Assembly (NCBI GenBank): GCA_002309575.1
Contig: DBXP01000021.1
Span: forward strand, 373 to 38,971
Direction of reading: 5' to 3'
DNA from: a bacterium UBP6_UBA1209
GTDB taxonomy: Bacteria > UBP6 > UBA1177
Length of the DNA: 38,599 nucleotides
Position 1 is the stretch's first letter, and each line of letters opens with the position of its first letter. Position numbers and translations under genes: made by a program. This document shows, one piece after another, positions 7,573 to 15,046 of this stretch. The notes beneath the pieces were generated by a model, which saw nothing but the letters and a program-made list of their open reading frames with translations, ran no database searches and was not told the DNA's origin.

Positions 7573-8966
7573 CAGAAGCCTGCCCTCTTTGAAACGGGCT
7601 TGAAGTAGAAGACGTAAAAGATGGTCATCGCAAACGAGAGCAGCATACTGATCGATGAAATCTGCGGCAGAACGATGCCGAACGAGAAGGTGAAAAGCTG
7701 GATCAGATAGGGCAGCGAGCAGATGATCACGCCACGGATCAGCTTGTTGTGGACACCTCTTGTGACGATTATCAGGTTCAGGATCGTCATCAGGAACGGC
7801 TTCGTGAGGTAGATGTCGCCCGACTCTTCGCTGTTGGCTTCGCCCCAGAGGACGGATATCGCTTCAGAGTTCGCCTGCGCCTTTTCGGTGATGATCAGGT
7901 CCCCGCGTCTGGGAGCCGCCTCTTCGAGCGTTTTAGGCATTTCAAAGTCTTTCCAGCGCTGCGGTTTCTGCGGGTTCACGATGAGCGAATCGATTTTGTA
8001 CTGCTTTCTGAAGAGCTCCAGAAACGCGACATTTGTGGTCGCGCTCATCTGGTCGATCGCATAGTAGCCGACGACCTGGTTCTCCTTCGCGAAGGCGATG
8101 AACTTGCGCCCGTCGTTTTTCGCCGGGATCTTCAGCCCCTCGTGCGAGTAGCTTTTGTTCTGCAGGAAGTAGGTCAGCGGAGCCTGCGTGATGGCGGTCC
8201 CGTCTTCAAATCTGTGTGTATAAAACTTATCTTTTTTTATCTTTTCTGTGTAGGCCGGATCATTCTGCGCCGCCTCGTTCAGGCGCTCGACATCGCGCAG
8301 AAAATCCTCTCTTTTCAGGTTTTTGACGGTCTCGATCCCCGACAAGTTGATGAGCGGGATATTCAGAAAGCTGTCGGTGTCGAAGATCAGGCGCGAGACC
8401 GGCGCGTTGATGTTGAAGAATTTCATGTTTTTTATGATCGCCGAAACAGCGGTCGTCGAGACGATGAAACTGATAAAGAGCATCGCCGGAACGGCAACCG
8501 GAGTGAGCGAAAAGATCGTTGCCGCGAAGTAGAGCGAATCGTTGAGAGAGTTGCATTTTATGAAGTGGATCGCCGTGAAAGCCGTTATGACCGCCAGAAA
8601 GATGTTGACTATTTTCGGCAGCGCCTCGTTGTCGAGCGGAGTTGCGCCCTCCTGGTTTTTGAAACAGTATGCGGCAAGGATCACGACCGGGATAAAACCT
8701 GTCGTCTCCCAGCCCTGAAGCGGGTGACCGGCGAGCGAAAGATAGAGCGAGACCGCGTACGGGATAGCGGTGAAAAGCGTGACGTTTGCAGTCTTCTTCA
8801 GCCCGGAGCGCATCAGCACGAATATCGAGAAGATAAACGATGGCGAGAAGTAGAAGATACCGTTGTGGTATCCTGCCTTTTTGATCAGAACGTAGTAGAC
8901 AAAGTAAAAAAAGTAGGAGAGAAGCGCATAAATAAAAAAGTAAATGGTGAAGTTGCTCTTTTTCAT
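7572..8966 (-). CDS. degenerate P-type-ATPase-like membrane protein lacking the actuator domain and catalytic motifs
   Basis: This 464-residue protein has six hydrophobic segments (about 7-28, 37-53, 61-80, 90-103, 117-136, 146-172), a soluble part (about 175-410), and two more segments (412-433, 436-455). That is the eight-helix order of P1B (heavy-metal) ATPases. The LTP156VAVP stretch sits where CPC lies, and Asp196 (IFDTDSF) sits where DKTGT lies, 40 residues on. GYYAID305 corresponds to the 'AIADP' strand, and WGEANSEESGDIYL corresponds to the 'GTDVAIESADIVL' segment before the last two helices. The actuator domain is reduced to a roughly 13-residue loop (104-116). The TGE, KTGT, GDN and GDGxND motifs are all missing, so ATP-driven transport is very unlikely. 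It is co-translated with the CPBP protease. The alignment is by eye. Confidence 0.6.
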   Translation of the reverse strand: MKKSNFTIYFFIYALLSYFFYFVYYVLIKKAGYHNGIFYFSPSFIFSIFVLMRSGLKKTANVTLFTAIPYAVSLYLSLAGHPLQGWETTGFIPVVILAAYCFKNQEGATPLDNEALPKIVNIFLAVITAFTAIHFIKCNSLNDSLYFAATIFSLTPVAVPAMLFISFIVSTTAVSAIIKNMKFFNINAPVSRLIFDTDSFLNIPLINLSGIETVKNLKREDFLRDVERLNEAAQNDPAYTEKIKKDKFYTHRFEDGTAITQAPLTYFLQNKSYSHEGLKIPAKNDGRKFIAFAKENQVVGYYAIDQMSATTNVAFLELFRKQYKIDSLIVNPQKPQRWKDFEMPKTLEEAAPRRGDLIITEKAQANSEAISVLWGEANSEESGDIYLTKPFLMTILNLIIVTRGVHNKLIRGVIICSLPYLIQLFTFSFGIVLPQISSISMLLSFAMTIFYVFYFKPVSKRAGF

Positions 8967-8981
8967 AAGATCCTGATTTTG

Positions 8982-9590
8982 TTAAAAAATATCGGGTGAA
9001 CCTTTGCCCTCTCTGACCACTTCGTAGTTGTCTCCGTCAAGTCTTACCACGGTCGTCAGCTCAGGGGCGATGTACCCGGCGTCGACCAGAAGATCTACAA
9101 AACCGAGCCAGTCGGGAGCATCCTCTTCCGGGTCGGCAAATTCCGGCCCCTCCTCGCTGTTTGCGGTCGAAACGACGATAGGTTCTCCTAGAGCCTCGAT
9201 CAGCCTTGAGGTGAACTCGCTGTCCGGGATCCTGATGCCTATTTCGTTGCGGTTTTCAAGCATGATCTTCGGAATCTCGCGGCTTGCGTTCAGAATGAAG
9301 GTGTAGGCTCCGGGCAGACAGCGCTTGAGCAGGTTGAAGTGCCTGTTGTCGATGTCGGCATAGTGCGAAATGTCGCTCAGATCCCTGAAAATTATCGAGT
9401 AATATTTGCGTTTTTTCGTCTGCTTGATGCGGTTGAGCTTCTCAAGCGCCGATTTTTTGCCGATCTTGATGGCAAGAAGATAGGAGGTGTCTCCGGGCAG
9501 AAGGACAACTCCGCCGGAGTTCAGGACCGACGCGATCTTGTCGATAGCCCGCTGCTGCGGGTTCTGAGGGTGGATTTTGATTGTTTCCAT
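8982..9590 (-). CDS. yciO: YciO-like Sua5/YciO/YrdC family protein
   Basis: A 202-residue single-domain protein close to E. coli YciO along its length. The N-terminal IHPQNPQQR, the GGVVLLPGDTSY nucleotide-binding turn, LPGAYTFIL, IGIRIPD and the closing TTVVRL and VVREG all match. The family binds RNA and is related to TsaC, which makes threonylcarbamoyl-adenylate for the t6A tRNA modification. YciO proteins are generally weak or divergent in that activity, so I do not call it TsaC. The ATG shares one base with the stop of asnS (TAATG), so it is translationally coupled. A longer in-frame extension upstream lies inside asnS in another frame and is not supported. Confidence 0.85.
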   Translation of the reverse strand: METIKIHPQNPQQRAIDKIASVLNSGGVVLLPGDTSYLLAIKIGKKSALEKLNRIKQTKKRKYYSIIFRDLSDISHYADIDNRHFNLLKRCLPGAYTFILNASREIPKIMLENRNEIGIRIPDSEFTSRLIEALGEPIVVSTANSEEGPEFADPEEDAPDWLGFVDLLVDAGYIAPELTTVVRLDGDNYEVVREGKGSPDIF

Positions 9591-10981
9591 TAAAATTCCG
9601 CGCTTTTCGGTGTTCTCGGGAAGGGGATGACATCGCGGATGTTCTGCATCCCGGTGATGTACATGATCGCGCGCTCGAAGCCGAGTCCGTAGCCTGCGTG
9701 CGGGTTCGTTCCGAAACGGCGCAGGTCGAGATACCACCAGTAATCCTTTTCGTTGAGACCGAGCTCCCTGATCCTCGCCAGAAGACGGTCGTGCCGCTCT
9801 TCACGCTGGCTTCCGCCGATGATCTCGCCGACTCCCGGAACCAGCAGGTCCATCGCCGCGACAGTCTTGTTGTCATCGTTCATCCGCATGTAAAAAGCCT
9901 TGATATCCTTAGGATAATCGATTACGAAAACCGGCTTTTTGAGTATCTCTTCGGTTATGAAGCGCTCATGTTCGGTCTGCAGGTCGCAGCCCCATTCAAC
10001 AGGATATTCGAACTCTCTGCCTGATTTTTTGAGCATATCGACAGCCTCGGTGTAGGTGATGCGGCCGAAGGCTGAGTTCCTGACGAAATCAAGCCTTTCA
10101 AGCAGATTCTTGTCGATAAAGCTGTTGAAGAATTCCATCTCCTCCGGAGCCTTTTCGAGGACGAAGTTGATGATGTATTTGACCATATCCTCGGCAAGCT
10201 GCATGTCGTCGTGAAGGTCTGCGAAGGCGATTTCCGGCTCGATCATCCAGAATTCGCTTGCGTGACGCTGCGTGTTGGAGTTTTCGGCGCGGAAGGTCGG
10301 TCCGAAGGTGTAGACGTTCCTGAACGCAGCGCAGTAGTTTTCGACCGCGAGCTGACCCGAAACGGTGAGGTTCGTCTGTTTTCCGAAGAAATCCTTGCTG
10401 TAGTCGACCGAGCCGTCATCCTTCTTCGGCAGGTTGTTGAGATCGAGAGTCGTCACCTGGAACATCTCGCCGGCACCCTCGCAGTCGCTTCCGGTGATGA
10501 GCGGAGTGTGAACATAGACAAATCCGCGCTCCTGGAAAAACGAGTGGATCGCGAAGGCGACCAGGCTTCTGATCCTGAAGACCGCGTTGTAGGTGTTTGC
10601 CCGCGGACGAAGGTGTGCGACTGTACGCAGAAACTCAAGCGACGCTTTTTTCTTCTGGATCGGAAAATCTTCATCGCTTGTGCCGACTATCTGGATCTGT
10701 TCGGCTTTTATCTCGAACGGCTGTTTTGCTCCTGCACTCTCGACGAGTGTTCCGATCACGCGGACGGAGCTGCCTGTTCCGAGTTTTGCGATATCTTTAT
10801 AGTTCTCAAGATCTGATTCAAAGACGACCTGGATATTTTTGAAAAAGGATCCGTCATTGATCTCAATAAACCCGAATGCGTTGCTTGCGCGGATGGTCCT
10901 GACCCAGCCGGAAACCTCGATCTGCTTGTTCATATAGTTTGCAGTGTCTCTGAAAATTGATTTTACAACGACTTTTTCCAT
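9590..10981 (-). CDS. asnS: asparaginyl-tRNA synthetase
   Basis: Class IIb aminoacyl-tRNA synthetase charging tRNA-Asn. The N-terminal OB-fold anticodon domain (VSGWVRTIRASNAFGFIE) is followed by the catalytic core. Motif 2 is seen around FRAENSNTQRHASEFWMIEP, and GEIIGGSQREERHD and motif 3 (HAGYGLGFERAIMYITG) close the protein. The 463 residues match the usual length. The ATG at 10981 has CAGGAG about eight bases upstream; an in-frame start eight codons earlier has no such site. It sits between speD (28 bases upstream) and yciO (overlapping by one base) in an apparent five-gene operon. Confidence 0.96.
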   Translation of the reverse strand: MEKVVVKSIFRDTANYMNKQIEVSGWVRTIRASNAFGFIEINDGSFFKNIQVVFESDLENYKDIAKLGTGSSVRVIGTLVESAGAKQPFEIKAEQIQIVGTSDEDFPIQKKKASLEFLRTVAHLRPRANTYNAVFRIRSLVAFAIHSFFQERGFVYVHTPLITGSDCEGAGEMFQVTTLDLNNLPKKDDGSVDYSKDFFGKQTNLTVSGQLAVENYCAAFRNVYTFGPTFRAENSNTQRHASEFWMIEPEIAFADLHDDMQLAEDMVKYIINFVLEKAPEEMEFFNSFIDKNLLERLDFVRNSAFGRITYTEAVDMLKKSGREFEYPVEWGCDLQTEHERFITEEILKKPVFVIDYPKDIKAFYMRMNDDNKTVAAMDLLVPGVGEIIGGSQREERHDRLLARIRELGLNEKDYWWYLDLRRFGTNPHAGYGLGFERAIMYITGMQNIRDVIPFPRTPKSAEF

Positions 10982-11008
10982 TTGTTTCTCCTGTTTGAAT
11001 TGCAATCT

Positions 11009-11860
11009 TTAATACATGACAGGTGAAGATGGGAGATTTTTTGCGTAGAATATTTCGTTCATCTCCTTTTTCAGCTTTTTGACGATACGTCTCTTTTTGT
11101 AAATGTTCAGCTGATCCTCCTTGACTCCGAAGAGATAGTTGTTCAGTTCGAAATCGCGCAGGATCATCTTGGTATGGAAGATATTGTCCTGGTAGACGTT
11201 CAGATCGACCGAATGGTAGCGCGAAAGCGTGTCGCTTGCGATGAAGTTCTGGATAGAGTTGAGCTTCTGGTCGATGAAGATTTTCGTGCCGTCAACGCGT
11301 CTTGTGAAGCCGCGGACGCGGTAGTCGAGGTTCACGATATCGCTGTCGAACGAATCCAGAAGAAAGTTCAGCGCCTTGAGCGGAGAGATCTTGCCGCAGG
11401 TCGAGACGTCGATATCGACGCGGAATGTGCAGATCCCGTTTTCGGGGTGGCTCTCCGGATAGGTGTGGACCGTCAGATGGGATTTGTCAAGGTGCATGAC
11501 GACATCCCCGCCGTTTTCATGAGCGCATGAGCAGTCCTCCTGCGGGTCGTTCGGATCGACGACCTTCTCTTCGGAGATGAGGACAGTGACGCTGGCGCCC
11601 TGCGGGTAGTAATCCTGTTTCGCGATGTTCAGGATGTTCGCGCCGATGATCGTTGCCACCTGCTCAAGGATGCCTGTAAGACGTTCGGAGTTGTACTCCT
11701 CGTCGATGTAGGCGATATAGGCCTGCCGGTCCTCGAGAGTTTCGGCGTAGCAGATGTCGTAAATGTTGAAGCTTAATGTCTTCGTGAGATTGTTGAATCC
11801 ATAAAGCTGTAACGGCTTGTGACTGTTGTGGAAAACCTTGCTTTTGGGTTGCTGTATCAT
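11009..11860 (-). CDS. speD: S-adenosylmethionine decarboxylase proenzyme, E. coli type
   Basis: Pyruvoyl enzyme making decarboxylated AdoMet, the aminopropyl donor for spermidine. The 283-residue precursor is collinear with E. coli SpeD. The self-cleavage site is LDK|Ser127, Ser127 becoming the pyruvoyl group. His132 and Cys155 (STCG) are at the same spacing from it (5 and 28 residues) as in E. coli. Relative to E. coli there is a roughly 15-residue N-terminal extension and a Cys-containing insertion before the cleavage site. The ATG at 11860 has AGGTG upstream; the open frame continues further but would cross the promoter and terminator. No spermidine synthase gene is visible here. It is the first gene of the speD-asnS-yciO operon. 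Confidence 0.95.
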   Translation of the reverse strand: MIQQPKSKVFHNSHKPLQLYGFNNLTKTLSFNIYDICYAETLEDRQAYIAYIDEEYNSERLTGILEQVATIIGANILNIAKQDYYPQGASVTVLISEEKVVDPNDPQEDCSCAHENGGDVVMHLDKSHLTVHTYPESHPENGICTFRVDIDVSTCGKISPLKALNFLLDSFDSDIVNLDYRVRGFTRRVDGTKIFIDQKLNSIQNFIASDTLSRYHSVDLNVYQDNIFHTKMILRDFELNNYLFGVKEDQLNIYKKRRIVKKLKKEMNEIFYAKNLPSSPVMY

Positions 11861-11906
11861 TTCGCACCTACCAAATAAATATAAACATAACCAAAAAAAG
11901 AGATTG

Positions 11907-11934
11907 AGTATAGCCACGATTCGACTCATTTCAA
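11907..11934 (-). promoter_or_regulatory. putative sigma70-type promoter of speD operon
   Basis: Reading the minus strand, TTGAAA (11934-11929), a 16-base spacer, then TATACT (11912-11907). Transcription would start near 11900, about 40 bases before the speD ATG, and downstream of the preceding lipoprotein terminator. Confidence 0.55.
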
Positions 11935-11977
11935 TAAAATAAAAGACAAGAAGCAGCGGCCGGATCCGTTTCAGGGC

Positions 11978-12004
11978 AAAAAAAATGCCGCCCGGAGGCG
12001 GCAT
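11978..12004 (-). terminator. rho-independent terminator of the Cys-rich lipoprotein gene
   Basis: On the minus strand a perfect 8-bp stem (ATGCCGCC/GGCGGCAT, 12004-11985) with a 4-base loop is followed by a run of eight T (11985-11978, the first also closing the stem). It lies 24 bases past the stop codon at 12029. Confidence 0.9.
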
Positions 12005-12028
12005 GAAAATCTAGTCGGAATCCTGCGG

Positions 12029-12772
12029 TTAGTAGCAGTAACCCTGTACGCAAGGCATACCCGAGCAGCACTCGCTTACGCCTTCAACACACTGCTGACC
12101 AGCCGGAACACACTGTGCTGCGTTTATGATAACGCCGGAAGCGGAGCAGCCGCTCTGTGTCGTGTTAGCCTGGCAGATAAGTTCGCCGGCTTTGCATTTG
12201 TAGCAGGAAGCCGGAGGATTGGTCGCACCGGTGTTGAGTGACGGGCAGTTGTCTGTCGTTGAGGAGCAGACTGCGGAGATGCATTTGTTGTCTTCAGGTG
12301 ACCAGATCTCGCCCTGAGCGCAAAGTCCGCATGTCGCCGGTGAAGCCTGTGTAGCGCATTTCAAACCGGTAAGACCCTTTTCAGCGTAGCAGCAGCCGGT
12401 CGGACAGTTAAGCTCGGAGCAGGCTTTGTTGGAAGCGTAGATACTGAGGCAACGTGCGAGCTTGGTGTTGCAGTAAAGACCAGTCTGCATCGTGCAGTCT
12501 TCGTTTGTGGTGCAGCCTTTGGAGCACTTCCCGCCTGTTGTGCAGATCATGCACTTTCCGCATTCGCTGTCCATCGTGCAGATCTTGCCCTGATTCGAAA
12601 CTTCGCATTCGCCGTCCGGATCTGTCGTATCGCCGGTGTCTGTCGTTGTATCACCGGTGTCTGTTACGGTGTCGCCTGTGTCGGGATTTGTAGAAATCGG
12701 TGCCGGGTCATCGCCGCATGAAACCAAGAAGAAGAAAAATGCCAAAACCATAAAAAATGTGACTTTTTTCAT
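12029..12772 (-). CDS. cysteine-rich lipoprotein with Thr-Asp-Thr-Gly repeat stalk
   Basis: The 247-residue protein begins with a lipoprotein signal (lipobox LVSC, Cys19). A short stalk follows, made of three near-identical TDTGDT repeats ending in DPDGECE. The rest holds 30 further cysteines in patterns such as CGKCMICTTGGKC, CPTGCCY, CYKC and ECCSGMPC. These resemble the disulfide-rich surface lipoproteins common in Myxococcota and related groups. No catalytic domain is recognised. An AGGAGGG ribosome site precedes the ATG. It is transcribed alone: a terminator follows, and the next gene upstream is divergent. It would be lipid-anchored outside the inner membrane with its cysteines oxidised; the function is unknown. 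Confidence 0.85.
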   Translation of the reverse strand: MKKVTFFMVLAFFFFLVSCGDDPAPISTNPDTGDTVTDTGDTTTDTGDTTDPDGECEVSNQGKICTMDSECGKCMICTTGGKCSKGCTTNEDCTMQTGLYCNTKLARCLSIYASNKACSELNCPTGCCYAEKGLTGLKCATQASPATCGLCAQGEIWSPEDNKCISAVCSSTTDNCPSLNTGATNPPASCYKCKAGELICQANTTQSGCSASGVIINAAQCVPAGQQCVEGVSECCSGMPCVQGYCY

Positions 12773-12827
12773 GAGATAATACCCTCCTAAAATATTTCTG
12801 TTTCATAAAAAACTAAATTAACGACAC

Positions 12828-12855
12828 AGTTTAAGGTCATATCTTTTTTTTGCAA
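12828..12855 (-). promoter_or_regulatory. possible promoter of Cys-rich lipoprotein gene
   Basis: On the minus strand TTGCAA (12855-12850), a 16-base spacer and TAAACT (12833-12828), each matching four of six consensus bases, about 56 bases upstream of the start codon. It lies in the 171-base divergent region shared with the DHH gene. Confidence 0.3.
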
Positions 12856-12870
12856 GTAAAAAGTTAGTTT

Positions 12871-12898
12871 TTGTTATTTATTTGCGGATGCTTAATAT
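12871..12898 (+). promoter_or_regulatory. possible promoter of DHH phosphoesterase gene
   Basis: TTGTTA (12871-12876), a 16-base spacer and TAATAT (12893-12898), about 45 bases upstream of the supported ATG at 12944, in AT-rich divergent intergenic DNA. Confidence 0.4.
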
Positions 12899-12943
12899 AG
12901 CATGTAGTAAGGTTTTAGTCCTTTTTTTCGCGAGGAGATTGTG

Positions 12944-13927
12944 ATGAGTCAGTTTTCAGCTTTGGATACCATAATAAAGGATGCAAAGGTCGTCTTTCTT
13001 TCCGGGCACGTGAATCCCGATTCCGACAGCATGGGGAGCGCACTGGCGGCGGCGTCGATGCTTCGCAGGATGGGCAAGGAGGTGACGGTTTTCCGTGCTA
13101 ACAACTATCCCTACAACGGCATGTTCCTGGCAGGATCAGGCTGCGCGGTAACGGAACTTCCGGCGGCAGAGCCGGATCTTTGGTTTCTTGTCGACTGCGC
13201 AACTCCGCAGAGGGCGGGCGACGCCTTTTTTGCAAGAATGTCTGTGTCAAAGGCTAAAAAAGTCTCTCTCGATCACCATGAAGGTGCCGAGGAAAACGGA
13301 AATTTCTACGATTTTCAGTTCTCCGATCCAGATGCCTGCGCGGCTGCCGCCGTTATCTGGCGCTGGGGGCATGAGATCGGCTGGCAGTTCGACCGCAACG
13401 AGTCGGAGGCGCTCTGCTTCGGCGTTTTCGGGGATACAGGCGGTCTCAGATATCCAAACACCAACCGTGAAACCTTTGCGATGGTCGGTGAGCTCTCCGA
13501 AAACTTTGACTATGCGGAATTTTGCTCGCAGCTCTATGAAAACGAGTCGATAAACCGCTTCAGAATGCTTTCGGAGGTCATCGGAAGCATGTCGGTCCTG
13601 GCAGACGGTCAGGCGGTTATTTTCAGGACTACGCTCGACCAGCTCGAAAAATACCACCTTACGCCAGATGTCGTCGATACGCTTGTCGACGATGTCCGGA
13701 GCATCAGCACGGTCAAGCTTGTCTTCAGGATCCGCGAGGTCGAATGCGGCCGCGTCTGGAAGTTCAGCATCCGCAGTTCCGGCTTCAGGGGCAACATAGA
13801 CTGTATCCCGATCGCGAAAAAATACGGAGGCGGAGGTCACAGAAATGCTGCTGGATTTACATTCAACGGCTCGTATGACGACGCATTCGCCTATGCCGAG
13901 TCGGCAGTTCATGAACTTTTTGGGTGA
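12944..13927 (+). CDS. DHH/DHHA1 family phosphoesterase (NrnA-like)
   Basis: A 327-residue bimodular enzyme of the NrnA type, which removes 5' nucleotides from very short RNA or hydrolyses pAp or cyclic dinucleotides. Metal-binding motifs are present: HVNPDSDSMGS (motif I), the Asp in FLVDCATP, the namesake SLDHHEG, and FGDTGGLRY. The C-terminal DHHA1 domain carries the GGGGHRNAAGF substrate loop. The ATG at 12944 has GAGGAG six bases upstream; the GTG one codon earlier would be too close. rodA follows nine bases downstream. Which substrate it acts on cannot be decided from sequence. Confidence 0.88.
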   Translation: MSQFSALDTIIKDAKVVFLSGHVNPDSDSMGSALAAASMLRRMGKEVTVFRANNYPYNGMFLAGSGCAVTELPAAEPDLWFLVDCATPQRAGDAFFARMSVSKAKKVSLDHHEGAEENGNFYDFQFSDPDACAAAAVIWRWGHEIGWQFDRNESEALCFGVFGDTGGLRYPNTNRETFAMVGELSENFDYAEFCSQLYENESINRFRMLSEVIGSMSVLADGQAVIFRTTLDQLEKYHLTPDVVDTLVDDVRSISTVKLVFRIREVECGRVWKFSIRSSGFRGNIDCIPIAKKYGGGGHRNAAGFTFNGSYDDAFAYAESAVHELFG

Positions 13928-13936
13928 TCCTGGCTC

Positions 13937-15037
13937 ATGCTGCCGAAGAAAAAGATAGATTTTCTGCTCGTTATGCCTCTTGTTGCGATAATGATCCTGG
14001 GGCTCTTTTCGCTTGACAGCGCGCTGAACTACAATCCGTCGAAGTTCTATATCCAGGTGGTCTGGGTCGCACTTTCGATCCTCGTCTTTCTCTTTGTTTC
14101 ATATTCCGACATCCGTATTTACGAGCGATCGACGATGCCGATATACGTTGCCAACCTCGTCCTTCTGATCCTGGTGCTCATAATCGGCAAGACGATCGGC
14201 GGAGCTAAACGCTGGCTGGATCTCGGTTTCATGAACTTCCAGGTAAGCGAGCTGACAAAAATTTCGGTCATACTTTTTGTCGCGTACCAGTTCAACCTGA
14301 AGCCGACTCTTGAAGGCGGCTACAACCTTTTTGATATTTTGCCGGAGACGGTGGGGATCCTTCTTCCGGTATTTTTGATCTACAAGGAGCCGGATCTCGG
14401 GACCTCGATCCTGGTCGGTTCTGTCGCGGCTACGATGATCCTTTCAACGAAAATCAACCGGAGATGGCTTGTCGGGATCTTTGTGGTTGTCATAGTTTCG
14501 GCTCCGATCGTCTGGTCGTACGGTCTGCGGGATTACCAGAAAGAGAGGATCATCGCGCTTGTGACGATGGTTTTCAACGAAGATTCGTCCGAGCTAAGCC
14601 TCACTTCACAGTACCACACGAAGCAGGCGATCATCGCGGTCGGGAGCGGGCGGATGAACGGAAAGGGCTACAAGCAGGGGACTCAGAACATGCTCCGCTT
14701 CATCCCGGAGCACCACACCGACTTTATTTTTTCGGTCTATGCCGAGGAGTTCGGTTTTTCCGGTGTTGCGCTGCTTTTTCTGCTCTATCTGCTCCTGCTG
14801 GTCAGGATCCTGAACCTTATCGGGAAGGTAAAAGACAAGTTCTCGGCACTTATCCTGGTCGGTGCCTGCACCCACATCTGGCTGCAGGTTGTCGTCAACA
14901 TAGGCATGGTCGTCGGTGTCCTGCCGGTCGTCGGGATCCCGCTGCCCTGGTTTTCATACGGAGGAAGTTCGCTTATTTTTAATGGTATGCTGCTGGGGCT
15001 GGTTCACAACATAAGTCTTCACCGGCGCTACATGTAG
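13937..15037 (+). CDS. rodA: rod-shape-determining peptidoglycan polymerase RodA
   Basis: SEDS-family glycosyltransferase that polymerises lipid II during cell elongation. The 366-residue multi-pass protein has the family's GAKRWLDLG motif (Trp93). The catalytic Asp262 lies in IPEHHTDFIFSVYAEEFGF, the same number as the key Asp of E. coli RodA. The C-terminal PLPWFSYGGSS is present too. RodA rather than FtsW is preferred on length and on the VVGIPLPWFSYGGSSL form. Unusually, no PBP2, MreC or MreD gene is adjacent. It lies between a DHH phosphoesterase and an HlyD-like adaptor, with nine bases on each side. The start codon lacks a good ribosome site. Confidence 0.92.
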   Translation: MLPKKKIDFLLVMPLVAIMILGLFSLDSALNYNPSKFYIQVVWVALSILVFLFVSYSDIRIYERSTMPIYVANLVLLILVLIIGKTIGGAKRWLDLGFMNFQVSELTKISVILFVAYQFNLKPTLEGGYNLFDILPETVGILLPVFLIYKEPDLGTSILVGSVAATMILSTKINRRWLVGIFVVVIVSAPIVWSYGLRDYQKERIIALVTMVFNEDSSELSLTSQYHTKQAIIAVGSGRMNGKGYKQGTQNMLRFIPEHHTDFIFSVYAEEFGFSGVALLFLLYLLLLVRILNLIGKVKDKFSALILVGACTHIWLQVVVNIGMVVGVLPVVGIPLPWFSYGGSSLIFNGMLLGLVHNISLHRRYM

Positions 15038-15046
15038 GAGGAACCG

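Noticed and set aside
7749..8999. 416-codon open frame on the plus strand
   Set aside because: It is exactly antisense to the P-type-ATPase-like gene, is dominated by Arg, Asp and Glu from reversed codons, and has no recognisable domain or ribosome site.
8982..9737. Longer yciO product starting at 9737
   Set aside because: The extra 49 residues overlap the asnS coding region out of frame and do not match the family; the ATG at 9590 gives the exact YciO N terminus.
12593..12700. Repeat DNA as a separate mobile or satellite element
   Set aside because: The repetition encodes the TDTGDT stalk of the lipoprotein in frame and is explained by the protein.
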